Numbered from the stretch's first letter, positions 7,962 through 16,727 are shown. The stretch is DNA of 64,000 bases from Brachybacterium equifaecis (GCF_023509525.1 NZ_JAKNCJ010000005.1:1-64000); one strand, 5' to 3'. Numbers and translations: made by a program. Notes: generated from the sequence alone by a model not told the origin.

Positions 7962-8699
7962 ATGGACAGCAATTCCCCGGATGAGGGCGGCAGCGGCGTC
8001 GGTGTTCTCGACAAGGCCGCGATCGTTCTCGGCGCCCTTGAAGCAGGGCCCGCCACTCTCGCGCAGCTGGTGCAGGCCACTGGTCTCGCCCGGCCCACCG
8101 CCCACCGCCTCGCGGTCGCGCTCGAGCACCACCGGATGGTCGCGCGCGACATCCAGGGGCGCTTCATCCTCGGGCCCCGCATGGGCGAGCTCTCCGCGGC
8201 CGCGGGCGAGGATCGCCTGCTCGCCGCCGCCGGCCCCGTGCTGGCGGCCCTGCGCGACCACACCGGAGAATCCGCCCAGCTGTACCGCCGCCAGGGCGAG
8301 CACCGCATCTGCGTGGCGAGCGCCGAGCCGCCCATCGGCCTGCGCGATTCCGTGCCGCTGGGCTCCACGCTCACCATGAAGGCGGGCTCCGCCGCGCAGA
8401 TCCTGCTCGCGTGGGAGGAGCCCGATCGCCTGCACCGCGGTCTGCACGGCGCACGGTTCACCGCCACGATGCTCTCGGCCGTGCGCAGGCGCGGCTGGGC
8501 GCAGTCCATCGGCGAGCGCGAAGCGGGAGTGGGATCCGTCTCCGCACCCGTGCGCGGCCCCGGCGGGCGCGTCATCGCCGCGCTCAGCGTCTCGGGCCCT
8601 CTGGAGCGCATCACCCGCCAGCCCGGCCGTCTCCACGCGGCCGCGGTGATCAGCTCCGCCAACCACCTCAGCGAGATCCTGCGCCGCTCCGCCTCCTGA
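7962..8699 (+). CDS. IclR-family regulator, NdgR/LtbR type
   Basis: This 245-residue protein has an N-terminal winged helix-turn-helix (about residues 12-70: VLDKAAIVLGAL..., ATLAQLVQATGLARPTAHRLAVALE) followed by the IclR effector domain (GEDRLLAAAGPVLAALRDHTGESAQLYRR, ...GSVSAPVRGPGGRVIAALSVSGP, with the terminal ...SSANHLSEIL). A divergent IclR gene next to leuCD is the conserved setting of actinobacterial NdgR/LtbR, which regulate leucine and related amino-acid genes. I use the ATG at 7962, because the frame upstream is low-complexity and overlaps leuC. Target and effector are inferred from context only. Confidence 0.85.
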   Translation: MDSNSPDEGGSGVGVLDKAAIVLGALEAGPATLAQLVQATGLARPTAHRLAVALEHHRMVARDIQGRFILGPRMGELSAAAGEDRLLAAAGPVLAALRDHTGESAQLYRRQGEHRICVASAEPPIGLRDSVPLGSTLTMKAGSAAQILLAWEEPDRLHRGLHGARFTATMLSAVRRRGWAQSIGEREAGVGSVSAPVRGPGGRVIAALSVSGPLERITRQPGRLHAAAVISSANHLSEILRRSAS

Positions 8700-8784
8700 G
8701 GCGGCGGCGCAGCAGCTCGCGGCGCCGGCTCGTCGGGATCGCTCCCGGCGAGCCGGTGCCGGGAGCGGAGGGACCTGCAGACGC

Positions 8785-8820
8785 ACGAAGGGCCGGCACC
8801 TTTCGGTGCCGGCCCTTCGT
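8785..8820. terminator. Bidirectional hairpin terminator
   Basis: A perfect 16-bp stem, ACGAAGGGCCGGCACC with its complement, around a TTTC loop. It serves the 3' end of the IclR gene (+) and of the tRNA cluster (-). No U-tract follows on either side. Confidence 0.8.
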
Positions 8821-8830
8821 GACCTGCTCG

Positions 8831-8903
8831 TACCCCGTACCGGATTTGAACCGGTGTTACCGCCGTGAGAGGGCGACGTCCTAGGCCGCTAGACGAACGG
8901 GGC
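8831..8903 (-). tRNA. tRNA-Glu (CTC), copy 1
   Basis: A 73-nt cloverleaf on the minus strand: 5' GCCCCGT acceptor, TAGCGGCCTA D-loop, anticodon loop with CTC in CCCTCTCACGG, and T-arm with GGTTCAAATCC. The 3' end is ACGGGGTA, with no encoded CCA. It is identical in sequence to the copy at 8981-9053. Confidence 0.95.
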
Positions 8904-8907
8904 CGGT

Positions 8908-8976
8908 GCGGATCGAGATCCGCTGGAATCCGAGGATTCCGTGCAGTCCTCGCGGACTGCGCAGCTCAGAGAGCTG
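8908..8976. repeat. Four tandem perfect hairpins between the two tRNA-Glu genes
   Basis: Almost the entire 77-nt spacer consists of back-to-back inverted repeats: GCGGATC-ga-GATCCGC (8908-8923), GGAATCC-ga-GGATTCC (8925-8940), GCAGTCC-tcgc-GGACTGC (8943-8960) and CAGCTC-aga-GAGCTG (8962-8976). Stems are 6-7 bp and perfect, loops 2-4 nt. A weaker fifth hairpin (CTCCG/CGGAG, 9064-9079) lies between tRNA-Glu copy 2 and tRNA-Gln. They may help folding and processing of the precursor by keeping the two tRNAs apart; the function is not known. Confidence 0.85.
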
Positions 8977-8980
8977 TTCG

Positions 8981-9053
8981 TACCCCGTACCGGATTTGAA
9001 CCGGTGTTACCGCCGTGAGAGGGCGACGTCCTAGGCCGCTAGACGAACGGGGC
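8981..9053 (-). tRNA. tRNA-Glu (CTC), copy 2
   Basis: Same 73-nt sequence as copy 1, with anticodon CTC. The acceptor stem pairs GCCCCGT with ACGGGGT (G-U at the first pair), and A is the discriminator base. It is transcribed after tRNA-Gln and before copy 1. Confidence 0.95.
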
Positions 9054-9086
9054 GCGGGCCATCTCCGAGTCTTCCGGAGGAAAGCG

Positions 9087-9158
9087 CTGGGGTACCAGGA
9101 CTCGAACCTAGAATGACGGTACCAGAAACCGTTGTGTTGCCAATTACACCATACCCCA
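9087..9158 (-). tRNA. tRNA-Gln (CTG)
   Basis: A 72-nt cloverleaf on the minus strand: TGGGGTA acceptor with matching TACCCCA, anticodon CTG within GGTTTCTGGTACC, T-arm GGTTCGAGTCC, and discriminator G. No CCA is encoded. It is the first gene of the three-tRNA cluster. In actinobacteria this tRNA is charged with Glu and then amidated by GatCAB, whose genes are at 33.4-36.7 kb. Confidence 0.95.
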
Positions 9159-9290
9159 ATCATTCCAGCCCTTTCCGGCGATCCGCGGATCATCCGGCGA
9201 GCACTGCAACGAGGTAAGACACTACCCGGTCCCCTGGCCCGGGAGCAAAGCGAAAGCCCTGCTGGGGGCTGTGAGGTCCCCCACCTGGCA

Positions 9291-9327
9291 CGACGGCGCC
9301 CGCACCGGAAAGGCGCGGGCGCCGTCG
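9291..9327 (-). terminator. gltX terminator
   Basis: Stem CGACGGCGCCCGC paired with GCGGGCGCCGTCG, with an 11-nt loop, 36 nt after the gltX stop. It separates gltX from the tRNA cluster. No U-tract. Confidence 0.7.
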
Positions 9328-9362
9328 GACCGGGCGCTGCCGGACCGGGCGCGGCCCTGGCC

Positions 9363-10889
9363 TCAGAGCGCGGCGAAGACCTCTCGCCCTGCGCGCAGTC
9401 GCCGCAGCGAGGACTCCTGGCCGAGCAGCTCCATCGACTCGAACAGCGGCGGGGAGATGCGCCGGCCCGAGATCGCGCTGCGCAGGGGCCCGAAGGCGAG
9501 GCGGGGCTTCACGCCCATCTCATCGATGATCCCGGCGCGCAGCACCTCCTCGAGGCCGGCGGCGGTGAACTCCTCTGCCCCGAGCGATTCGACGGCGCTG
9601 ATCGCCCGGTCGAGCACCGCGACGGGCTGATCGCCCATCTTCTGCGTGGCGCTCTCCTCGATCACCAGGTCGTCGTCCTCGACGAACAGGAAGCCCAGCA
9701 TCCCCGGCGCTTCGGCGAGCAGGTTCATGCGGGGCTGCACGAGCGGGGTCGCCGCTTCGAGGATCGCCTGCTCCTGCGCCGTCACGGGATCGGAGACCAC
9801 GCCCGCCTGCTGGAGGTAGGGGACCATGCGCGAGGTGAAGTCGGCCGGGTCCAGCAGGCGCATGTGGTCGGCGTTGATGGCGGTGGCCTTCTTGAAGTCC
9901 ACGCGCGCGGGGTTCGGGTTCACGCTGCCGGCGTCGAAGCGCTCGATCATCTGCTCGCGCGTGAAGACGTCCTGGTCGGCGCTGTAGCCCCAGCCCAGCA
10001 GCGCGATGTAGTTGATCATGCCCTCGGGCAGGAAGCCCTGCTCGCGGTAGAGGAACAGGTTCGACTCGGGATCCCGCTTGGAGAGCTTCTTGCTCCCCTC
10101 CCCCAGCACGTAGGGGAGGTGGCCGAACACGGGGATGCTCTCAGCCGCGCCGATCTCGATCAGCGCGCGGTAGAGCGCGATCTGCCGGGGCGTCGAGGAG
10201 AGCAGGTCCTCGCCGCGCAGCACGTGGGTGATGCCCATGAGCGCGTCGTCCACCGGGTTCACCAGCGTGTAGAGCGGCTGGCCGTTGGCGCGCACCACCA
10301 CGAAATCGGGGGTGGACCCCGCGGGGAAGGTGATCTCCCCGCGCACGAGGTCTGTGAAGGTGATCGCCGTATCGGGCATGCGCAGGCGCCACACGGGCTC
10401 GCGGCCCTCGGCGCGGTACGCCTCCTTCTGCGCGTCGGTGAGGTCGCGATCCGAGCCGTCGTAGCCGAGCTGCGGATCGCGGCCTGCCGCGAGGTGGCGC
10501 TCCTTGATCTCCTCGGCCGTGGAGTAGGACTCGTAGATCGCGCTGCTGGCCTTGAGCTTCTCGATGATCTCGCGGTAGATCTCGCCGCGCTCGGACTGGC
10601 GGTAAGGACCATCGGGCCCGCCCACCTCGACGCCCTCGTCCCAGTCGATGCCGAGCCAGCGCATCGCGTCGAGCAGCTGGTGGTAGGACTCCTCGCTGTC
10701 GCGCGCCTGATCGGTGTCCTCGATGCGGAAGATCAGCTTGCCGCCGTGGTGGCGGGCGTGGGCCCAGTTGTAGAGCGCGGTGCGCACCATGCCGACGTGC
10801 GGCGTGCCGGTCGGGCTCGGGCAGAAGCGCACGCGGATGTCGGCGCCCGTCGCGGTGGAGGTCGGGGCAGGGGCGGGAGCGTGGGTCAC
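9363..10889 (-). CDS. gltX: Glutamate--tRNA ligase
   Basis: Class I aminoacyl-tRNA synthetase charging tRNA-Glu and, in organisms using GatCAB, also tRNA-Gln. The 508-residue protein has the HIGH-type motif [19 protein letters not shown] near residue 30 (HVGM variant) and the KMSKS-type motif [25 protein letters not shown] is also typical. The start is GTG with GAAGGAG at 7 nt. It lies downstream of the FAH gene (111-nt gap) and next to its own substrate tRNAs, a conserved actinobacterial arrangement. A non-discriminating specificity is inferred from the presence of gatCAB, not read from the sequence. Confidence 0.95.
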   Translation of the reverse strand: MTHAPAPAPTSTATGADIRVRFCPSPTGTPHVGMVRTALYNWAHARHHGGKLIFRIEDTDQARDSEESYHQLLDAMRWLGIDWDEGVEVGGPDGPYRQSERGEIYREIIEKLKASSAIYESYSTAEEIKERHLAAGRDPQLGYDGSDRDLTDAQKEAYRAEGREPVWRLRMPDTAITFTDLVRGEITFPAGSTPDFVVVRANGQPLYTLVNPVDDALMGITHVLRGEDLLSSTPRQIALYRALIEIGAAESIPVFGHLPYVLGEGSKKLSKRDPESNLFLYREQGFLPEGMINYIALLGWGYSADQDVFTREQMIERFDAGSVNPNPARVDFKKATAINADHMRLLDPADFTSRMVPYLQQAGVVSDPVTAQEQAILEAATPLVQPRMNLLAEAPGMLGFLFVEDDDLVIEESATQKMGDQPVAVLDRAISAVESLGAEEFTAAGLEEVLRAGIIDEMGVKPRLAFGPLRSAISGRRISPPLFESMELLGQESSLRRLRAGREVFAAL

Positions 10890-11000
10890 GCGGGGTCTCC
10901 TTCGGGAGGGATCGGGAGCAAATGTGCGCCGGAGGGCGCGAGAGAGCGGTGGGGGCGTCGGCCGGGATGGCCGCGAGGCGCCAGGGGCCGAGCGCGAGGA

Positions 11001-11777
11001 TCAGCGGCGCACGACGGGGTTCGACAGCGTGCCGATCCCTTCGATCTCCACGTCGATGCGCGAACCCTCGCCGACGGTCCGCACCCCGGCGGGGGTGCCG
11101 GTGAGGATGACGTCGCCGGGCAGGAGCGTGACGACGCGGGAGATCTCCGAGACGAGCTCGGCGACGCCGCGCAGCATGTCGGCGGTGGTGCCGTCCTGCG
11201 CGGTCTCGCCGTCGACGCGGGAGGTGATCGAGAGCGCCGCGGTGTCGAGGTCGGTCTCGATCCAGGGGCCGAGCGGGCAGGAGGTGTCGAAGGCCTTCGC
11301 CCGGAACCACTGGTTCTCCGCGCGCTGGGCGTCGCGAGCGGTGAGATCGTTCGCGCAGGTGTAGCCGAGGATGACGCCCGGCGCCTGCTCGGGGTCGATG
11401 TCCTTGGCCATCCGCTGGATGACCACGGCGAGCTCAGCCTCCAGGCTCATCTCCTCGGTGTACGAGGGCAGGACGATCGGATCATCCGGACCGATGACCG
11501 CCGTGTTCGGCTTGAGGAACAGGAGCGGCTGCTCGGGGACCTCCGTGCCCATCTCCGCGGCGTGCGCGGCGTAGTTCTTGCCCACGCACACCACCTTCGA
11601 GCGCGGGATGACCGGGGCCAGCAGCCGCACCTCCGAGAGCGGGAGGATCGTGCCGGTCGGCCGGATCTCGGTGTACAGGGGGTCCCCGGTGATGCCGAAG
11701 ACCATGTCCTGCCCGTCCTTCTCCTGGACGATTCCGAACATGGGGTCCTCGCCGGTGGTGAATCGTGCGATGCGCAT
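11001..11777 (-). CDS. Fumarylacetoacetate hydrolase family protein
   Basis: This 258-residue protein has the FAH-fold catalytic domain: KVVCVGKNYAAHAAEMG, LFLKPNTAVIGPDDPI, EMSLEAELAVVI (metal-binding glutamates), GYTCANDLTARDAQ (metal-binding aspartate) and GDVILTGTPAGV. Family members cleave or decarboxylate 1,3-dicarbonyl acids or hydrate 2-oxopent-4-enoates using Mg or Mn. The exact substrate cannot be assigned. The short N-terminal domain and single FAH domain resemble 2-hydroxyhepta-2,4-diene-1,7-dioate isomerase-type members. It precedes gltX on the same strand. A TAGACT hexamer 6 nt before the ATG suggests a leaderless mRNA. Confidence 0.85.
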   Translation of the reverse strand: MRIARFTTGEDPMFGIVQEKDGQDMVFGITGDPLYTEIRPTGTILPLSEVRLLAPVIPRSKVVCVGKNYAAHAAEMGTEVPEQPLLFLKPNTAVIGPDDPIVLPSYTEEMSLEAELAVVIQRMAKDIDPEQAPGVILGYTCANDLTARDAQRAENQWFRAKAFDTSCPLGPWIETDLDTAALSITSRVDGETAQDGTTADMLRGVAELVSEISRVVTLLPGDVILTGTPAGVRTVGEGSRIDVEIEGIGTLSNPVVRR

Positions 11778-11783
11778 GGCGTC

Positions 11784-11829
11784 AGTCTACGAGCCCCGTC
11801 CTCTCCCCTCGTGCCCCGCCTGGGACACT
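11784..11829. promoter_or_regulatory. Divergent leaderless promoter pair (FAH gene / predicted glycosylase)
   Basis: On the minus strand TAGACT (11784-11789) is 6 nt from the FAH ATG. On the plus strand GACACT (11824-11829) is 6 nt from the ATG at 11836. The 58-nt gap therefore seems to hold two face-away promoters. Confidence 0.4.
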
Positions 11830-11835
11830 GGGGGC

Positions 11836-12792
11836 ATGGCCCTCCCCGTCTCTCTCCGCGATCCTGCAGCGGCGCCCCCGCTCCGGCTGCTCTCCGCCGA
11901 CGAGGCCCGGGAGCACCGCCGCGCCCACGAGGCGCGCGCCGACGCCCTCACCGCGGGGTACCGGGAACGCCGTGCCCGCACGGAGAAGCACCCGGTGGAG
12001 GACTTCCTGTTCACCTACTACCCCTTCTCCCCCGCCCGGCTGCGGCGCTGGCATCCCGGCTGGGACACCGCCTACGCCGCCGCGGCCGACGCCCCCGGCG
12101 CCGACGTGCAGGAGGACGGCTCCCGCTCCTGGTACATCGACTCCGCCTTCCCGGAGCGCGGGATGATCGCGCGCCGCGCCGACGTCGGCCGATATCTCGC
12201 CGAGCGTGCCGACGCGCTCGCCTTCATGGCCCGGCTCCTGCGCTCCTCCTCCCTGAGCCGTCGCACCCCGAACTTCTCCTGCTTCGGACTGCACGAGTGG
12301 GCGATGGTCTACGGGCTCGCGCCCGGACAGCAGCGGCATGAGGCGCTGCCGCTGCGGCTCAGCCAGGAGCGCACCGACGCGGTCGTGGAGTCCGAACGCC
12401 TGGTGTGCTCCCACATCGACGCCTTCCGCTTCTTCACCCCCGGCGCCGCGCCGCGCAACTCGATGACGCCCACCCGCGAGACCCAGGCGATGCGCGACAA
12501 CCCCGCGTGCCTGCACGTGGGGATGGACCTCTACAAGTGGGCGATGAAACTGGTGCCGCTCGTGCCCTCGGATCTGATCCTCGACTGCTTCGAGCACGCC
12601 CGCGCCACGCGCGTGCTCGACATGGAGGCGAGCCCGTATGACGTGCGCCCGCTGGGCTACGGCGCGGTGGAGATCGAGACGGCCGACGGCAAGGCGGAGT
12701 ACCAGCGCCGCCAGCGCGATCTCGCCGCGACGGCCGACGCGCTGCGCGAGCGGGTCCTCGCCGTCATCGAGCCGCTGGTCGCTTCGGACTGA
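11836..12792 (+). CDS. Predicted 3-methyladenine DNA glycosylase-like protein
   Basis: This 318-residue protein contains HPVEDFLFTYYPFSPARLRRWHPGW near residue 55, then NFSCFGLHEWAMVYG, LPLRLSQERTDAVVE, SHIDAFRFFTP and MDLYKWAMKLVPLVPSDLILDCFEHAR. This well-conserved actinobacterial family is usually annotated as a 3-methyladenine DNA glycosylase on weak grounds. I see no helix-hairpin-helix of the AlkA/Tag type, so the enzymatic name should be treated as provisional. The frame continues upstream, but the ATG at 11836 has a -10-like GACACT 6 nt before it. The PH-like gene follows after 40 nt. Confidence 0.55.
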   Translation: MALPVSLRDPAAAPPLRLLSADEAREHRRAHEARADALTAGYRERRARTEKHPVEDFLFTYYPFSPARLRRWHPGWDTAYAAAADAPGADVQEDGSRSWYIDSAFPERGMIARRADVGRYLAERADALAFMARLLRSSSLSRRTPNFSCFGLHEWAMVYGLAPGQQRHEALPLRLSQERTDAVVESERLVCSHIDAFRFFTPGAAPRNSMTPTRETQAMRDNPACLHVGMDLYKWAMKLVPLVPSDLILDCFEHARATRVLDMEASPYDVRPLGYGAVEIETADGKAEYQRRQRDLAATADALRERVLAVIEPLVASD

Positions 12793-12820
12793 CTCCCGGC
12801 GCAGCGGCACGGCCGGGCGG

Positions 12821-12826
12821 TACTGT
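12821..12826 (+). promoter_or_regulatory. -10-like hexamer for the PH-like gene
   Basis: TACTGT lies exactly 6 nt before the ATG at 12833, consistent with a leaderless transcript. Confidence 0.4.
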
Positions 12827-12832
12827 TCGGGC

Positions 12833-13417
12833 ATGTCCGCCCCTCTCCCCGATCGCCCCGGATCCTCGGCAGCCACCGGAGCCGAGGCACCTGGGCTGGT
12901 CATCACCTGGGCGCCCTGGCTGCGGATCTTCCATGTCCTCGGACTCATCGCCCTGGGCCTGCTCGGAATGTTCTATCTCGGAGGTCTGCTGCTCGCCGCG
13001 ATCACCGCTCTGCATGACGAGGAGAATCAGCTGGCGCTTCTCTTCGGAAGCCTCGCGGCGACCTGGCTGCTGCTCTTCACTGCGCTCTGGCTGCTGGCGT
13101 TCAGGAGCACCAGAGCCGCCCTGATCCTCTCCGATGATGCGATCACGATCCGCGGCACCTATCGCACCCGCGTCATCCCGTGGGAGCAGGTGGCGCGGAT
13201 CGAGCAGCATGACGGCTGGTACTGGCGCCGTGCCGTCCGCGTCGTCACCCACGAGGGGCAGTCGTGGATCTCCACGGTGACCTCGTACCAGTACGTGATC
13301 ATGCGCGGAGAGCCCTGGCATCCGCACTCGAGCCCCGACGGCGCCGGACCTCTCGAAGCGCCCGTGCGCGCCGCGATCGCCGCGCACCAGCGCTGGCTCG
13401 CTGCACACCGACGCTGA
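12833..13417 (+). CDS. PH-like domain membrane protein
   Basis: This 194-residue protein has two predicted membrane helices (about residues 32-60, LRIFHVLGLIALGLLGMFYL and onward, and about 69-90, LALLFGSLAATWLLLFTALWLL). A soluble C-terminal part follows: ALILSDDAITIRGTYRTRVIPWEQVARIEQ, then RRAVRVVTHEGQSW. The pattern of a strand, a turn with R-G-x-x-R, then I-P-W-x-x-[VI]-x-x-[IV] is typical of bacterial PH (YdbT-like) domains. No enzymatic function is indicated. Start chosen from the TACTGT hexamer 6 nt upstream. Confidence 0.7.
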   Translation: MSAPLPDRPGSSAATGAEAPGLVITWAPWLRIFHVLGLIALGLLGMFYLGGLLLAAITALHDEENQLALLFGSLAATWLLLFTALWLLAFRSTRAALILSDDAITIRGTYRTRVIPWEQVARIEQHDGWYWRRAVRVVTHEGQSWISTVTSYQYVIMRGEPWHPHSSPDGAGPLEAPVRAAIAAHQRWLAAHRR

Positions 13418-13468
13418 GGCCCGAGCTCGAGGTCATCGTTCGTCGGAGCGCCCTGTCACACTGGAGGC

Positions 13469-16018
13469 ATGGCTTCCCTCTCCGCGTTCCTCCCGCCCGT
13501 CCCTGCGTCCCAGGATGAGATCGTGGACGGCTTCATCGCGGCGCAGGGCAGCGTCGGTCGCACGCTGTACCCCCACCAGGAGGATGCGCTCCTCGCGATC
13601 GCCGCGGGCGATCACGTCATCGCTGCGACGCCGACCGGGTCGGGGAAGACGACGATCGCCTACGCCGCGATGTTCGCGGCCCTCGCGCGCGGCGAGCAGG
13701 CGTACTACACCGCCCCTATCAAGGCGCTCGTGAGCGAGAAGTTCTTCGACCTGGTCGCGATGTTCGGTGCCGAGAACGTCGGCATGATGACCGGCGACTC
13801 CTCGGTGAACCATGAGGCGCCGCTGATCGTGTGCACCGCCGAGATCCTCGCGAACCACGCTCTGCGCGACGGGCCGACGTCCGACGTCCGCCTCGTGGTG
13901 ATGGACGAGTTCCACTACTACGGCGACTCCCAGCGCGGCTGGGCCTGGCAGGTGCCGCTCATCGAGCTGCCCGCCTGCCAGTTCGTCCTGATGAGCGCCA
14001 CCCTCGGTGACGTCTCCTTCTTCGTCGAGGATCTCGAGGACCGCACCGCACGACCGGTCACCGTGATCGCCGACGCCCCCCGCCCCGTGCCGCTGGACTT
14101 CCGCTGGTCGCTCGAGCCGCTGCCCGACACGATCACGCGGATCCTCGAGCAGCAGGACGCCCCCGTCTACATCGTGCACTTCACGCAGAAGGATGCGCTG
14201 GACCAGGCGATCGCCCTGCTCGGCACCAAGGTGCTGACCGCCGAGCAGAAGCAGCAGATCCGCGAGCTCATCGGCGACTTCCGCTTCTCCAAGGGCTTCG
14301 GGCAGACCCTCTCGAAGCTCGTGCGCGAAGGCATCGGCGTGCACCACGCCGGCATGCTGCCGAAGTATCGACGGCTCGTGGAGCGCCTGGCGCAGTCGGG
14401 ACTGCTGAAGATCATCTGCGGGACCGACACCCTCGGCGTCGGCATCAACGTGCCGATCCGCACCGTGCTGCTGACGGGGCTCGCGAAGTTCGACGGGAAG
14501 CGCATGCGCCTGCTGAACGCGCGCGAGTTCCACCAGATCGCCGGTCGCGCCGGCCGTGCCGGATTCGACACCGTCGGCCACGTGGTCGTCCAGGCTCCCG
14601 AGTGGACCATCGAGTTCGAGAAGGAGCAGGCCAGGATCCGCAATCGCCAGCAGGCAGGTGCGGCCCCGAACTCGGCGAAGAAGCGCAAGAAGGAGCCGAA
14701 GCCGCGAATCCCCGAGGGCGCGGTGAGCTGGTCGGAGGCGAACATGCTGCGCCTCATCGAGAACGGCCCCGAGACGCTGCGCCCGCACCTCACCATCACC
14801 CCCTCGATGGAGCTCGCTCTGATCTCCCGCCCGGGCGATGCGATCGCCTCGGCCCGGCACCTGATCATGGCCTCCCACCAAACCCGCGCCCAGAAGCTGC
14901 GCCTGGTGAAGGACGCCGTGGAGATCTTCCGCGGTCTGCGGGAGGCGGAGATCGTGGAGCTGCTGGAGGCGCCGGACCATCTCGGCAGGCGCATCGCGCT
15001 GGTGGAGGATCTGCAGCTCGACTTCACGATGAACCAGCCGCTCGCCCCGTTCGCGATCGCCGTGATCGACTCCTTCGACGAGGAGTCCGAGACCCTCACC
15101 CTGGACACGGTCTCCACGATCGAGGCGATCCTCGAGGATCCGATGCAGATCCTCCTGGCGCAGCAGAACGCCGCGCGCGGCGAGCTGCTCGCGGAGCTCA
15201 AGGCCGACGGCGTCGAGTACACCGAGCGCATGGCGCTGATCGACGAGGTGACCTGGCCGAAGCCGCTCGCCGAGGAGCTCGAGGCCGCTCTCGAGATCTA
15301 CCGCAAGGACCGGCCGTGGGTGCGTGCCGGCGATCTCTCCCCCAAGTCGATCGTGCGCGAGATGTACGAGACGGGGCAGACGTTCAGCGAGTTCGTGCAG
15401 CGCTACAGCCTCATGCGCTCCGAAGGGATCGTGCTGCGCTACCTCTCGAGCGCCTACCAGGCGCTGCGCCGCACGCTCCCCCAGGACCTGCGCACCGAGG
15501 AGCTCGAGGATGTCATCGAGTGGCTCGGGGTGCTCGTGCGCGGCATCGACTCCTCGCTCCTGGACGAGTGGGAGGCGCTCTCGCACCCCGAGGACGAGGG
15601 CGACGCTGCCAGCGAGGTGCGCCCCACGTCCCCGCGCGGACTCTCCGCTCAGACCAAGGTGCTGCGCCAGATGGTGCGCGCCGCGATGTGGCAGCGGGTG
15701 GAGCACTTCGCCTTCGAGCGCGAGGAGAGGCTCGGCCAGCTCGACGCCGCCTCCGGCTGGGACCGCCGGAAGTGGGCCGAGGCGATGGACGCCTTCTACG
15801 ACACCTACGACTCCGTCGGCATCGACGCCCCGGCCCGTTCGCCGAAGCTCCTGCAGATCGACGAGGAGTCGAAGGTGTGGCGGATCCGCCAGGTGATCGA
15901 CGACCCCGACCGCAACCACGACTGGGGCATCGAGGCCGAGCTCGACCTCGACGCGACCGACGAGGCCGGAGAGCCGGTCCTCGCCATCACGCACGTGGGC
16001 GAGTTCGGGAGGGGCTGA
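13469..16018 (+). CDS. Ski2-like DEAD/DEAH-box RNA helicase with DUF3516-type C-terminus
   Basis: This 849-residue superfamily 2 helicase has Walker A ATPTGSGKTT at about 53-62, the Walker B/DEVH-like box DEFH at about 146-149 and SAT at 176-178. Motif VI (FHQIAGRAGRAGFD) is at about 355. YIVHFTQKDALDQAIAL and GVHHAGMLPKYRRLVERL are typical of the Ski2/Mtr4 group. The long C-terminal half, including the Lys-rich loop KKRKKEPKPR and FSEFVQRYSLMRSEGIVLRYLSS, fits the DUF3516 region of actinobacterial members. RNA unwinding is inferred from the family. The gene converges on the double-ACT gene with 36 nt between the stops. Confidence 0.85.
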   Translation: MASLSAFLPPVPASQDEIVDGFIAAQGSVGRTLYPHQEDALLAIAAGDHVIAATPTGSGKTTIAYAAMFAALARGEQAYYTAPIKALVSEKFFDLVAMFGAENVGMMTGDSSVNHEAPLIVCTAEILANHALRDGPTSDVRLVVMDEFHYYGDSQRGWAWQVPLIELPACQFVLMSATLGDVSFFVEDLEDRTARPVTVIADAPRPVPLDFRWSLEPLPDTITRILEQQDAPVYIVHFTQKDALDQAIALLGTKVLTAEQKQQIRELIGDFRFSKGFGQTLSKLVREGIGVHHAGMLPKYRRLVERLAQSGLLKIICGTDTLGVGINVPIRTVLLTGLAKFDGKRMRLLNAREFHQIAGRAGRAGFDTVGHVVVQAPEWTIEFEKEQARIRNRQQAGAAPNSAKKRKKEPKPRIPEGAVSWSEANMLRLIENGPETLRPHLTITPSMELALISRPGDAIASARHLIMASHQTRAQKLRLVKDAVEIFRGLREAEIVELLEAPDHLGRRIALVEDLQLDFTMNQPLAPFAIAVIDSFDEESETLTLDTVSTIEAILEDPMQILLAQQNAARGELLAELKADGVEYTERMALIDEVTWPKPLAEELEAALEIYRKDRPWVRAGDLSPKSIVREMYETGQTFSEFVQRYSLMRSEGIVLRYLSSAYQALRRTLPQDLRTEELEDVIEWLGVLVRGIDSSLLDEWEALSHPEDEGDAASEVRPTSPRGLSAQTKVLRQMVRAAMWQRVEHFAFEREERLGQLDAASGWDRRKWAEAMDAFYDTYDSVGIDAPARSPKLLQIDEESKVWRIRQVIDDPDRNHDWGIEAELDLDATDEAGEPVLAITHVGEFGRG

Positions 16019-16054
16019 GCCCGCTCGGCAGCGGAGGGACCGCGAGCCCGGCGC

Positions 16055-16672
16055 TCAGGCCTGCTCGCCGGTCTCGGCCTCTCCCCTGCCGTGCAGGCGC
16101 CCGCCGAGCTCGAGATCGATCATGAGCTCGTCGGCTATGGGCTCGAGCGCCTCGCGCACAGCATCCTCATCTGCGTCGGAGGGGAGCCGTACGAGCGCCT
16201 CGGCCTCGAAGAGAACGCCGCCGTCCATCGGCGCGGCCGAGGTCCAGGAGCGGAAGGTGCTGATGCTGATCCCCTGATCGGCAAGGGCGCCCGTGATCTG
16301 ACGGACCATCCCGGGGCGGTCCGTGCCGATGAGGTGCACGCGCAGCGGCTCGGCGCGGTACTCGCCCTCGCCCGTCCCGCCCAGGAAGCCCTCGCGCTCG
16401 GCGGCGGCATCGTCCTCAGCTGAGGGACCGGCCTCGGCGCGCGTGACCTCGATCTTCCAGCCGACCTCTCGCAGCAGATCGGCCACGGCGCTCTCGAGCT
16501 CGTCGGAGCGATCGGCGTCGAGCTCGATGAGCACGAGACCGGCGAACTTCCCTCCGAGGCGCGCGAACTGGGAATCCAGCCAGTTCCCGCCGTGGGAATC
16601 CACCACGCGGGAGAGAGCGGACACGAGGCCGGCGCGATCATCGCCGATCGCCGAGAGCACGAGTTTCGTCAT
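16055..16672 (-). CDS. Double ACT-domain protein (GcvR-like)
   Basis: This 205-residue protein consists of two ACT domains: residues about 4-75 (LVLSAIGDDRAGLVSALSRVV..., FARLGGKFAGLVLIELD) and about 105-190 (LRVHLIGTDRPGMVRQITGALADQGISI). They are joined by an acidic linker, with a short tail. The D-R-[AP]-G turns that bind amino acids are intact in both. The layout matches glycine-cleavage-system regulator-like (GcvR) proteins. There is no catalytic domain, so an amino-acid-sensing role is inferred, with no target visible. It lies just beyond ilvE and near serA but is isolated from them by the hairpin at 16686-16727. Confidence 0.75.
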   Translation of the reverse strand: MTKLVLSAIGDDRAGLVSALSRVVDSHGGNWLDSQFARLGGKFAGLVLIELDADRSDELESAVADLLREVGWKIEVTRAEAGPSAEDDAAAEREGFLGGTGEGEYRAEPLRVHLIGTDRPGMVRQITGALADQGISISTFRSWTSAAPMDGGVLFEAEALVRLPSDADEDAVREALEPIADELMIDLELGGRLHGRGEAETGEQA

Positions 16673-16678
16673 GCGTTC

Positions 16679-16684
16679 AGAATA
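16679..16684 (-). promoter_or_regulatory. -10-like hexamer for the double-ACT gene
   Basis: TATTCT on the minus strand ends exactly 6 nt before the ATG and is close to the consensus. A leaderless transcript is likely. Confidence 0.45.
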
Positions 16685-16685
16685 G

Positions 16686-16727
16686 ACGACGCCCCGAGCC
16701 GCTGTGATCGCGGTCTCAGGGCGTCGT
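16686..16727 (-). terminator. ilvE terminator
   Basis: Stem ACGACGCCC with GGGCGTCGT, with further partial pairing inside, starting 16 nt after the ilvE stop. Confidence 0.65.

Noticed and set aside
8831-9053. CRISPR-like direct repeat (two identical 73-mers 150 nt apart)
   Set aside because: The repeats are complete tRNA-Glu cloverleaves; only two copies exist, and no cas genes are present.
9132-12341. Plus-strand open frame of 1069 codons over the tRNA, gltX and FAH region
   Set aside because: It would read through the tRNA genes and antisense to gltX, so it is a shadow.
11836-12792. Confident naming as a 3-methyladenine glycosylase
   Set aside because: No helix-hairpin-helix or known glycosylase active-site motif could be found; the name rests on how homologues are usually labelled, so it was kept only as provisional.
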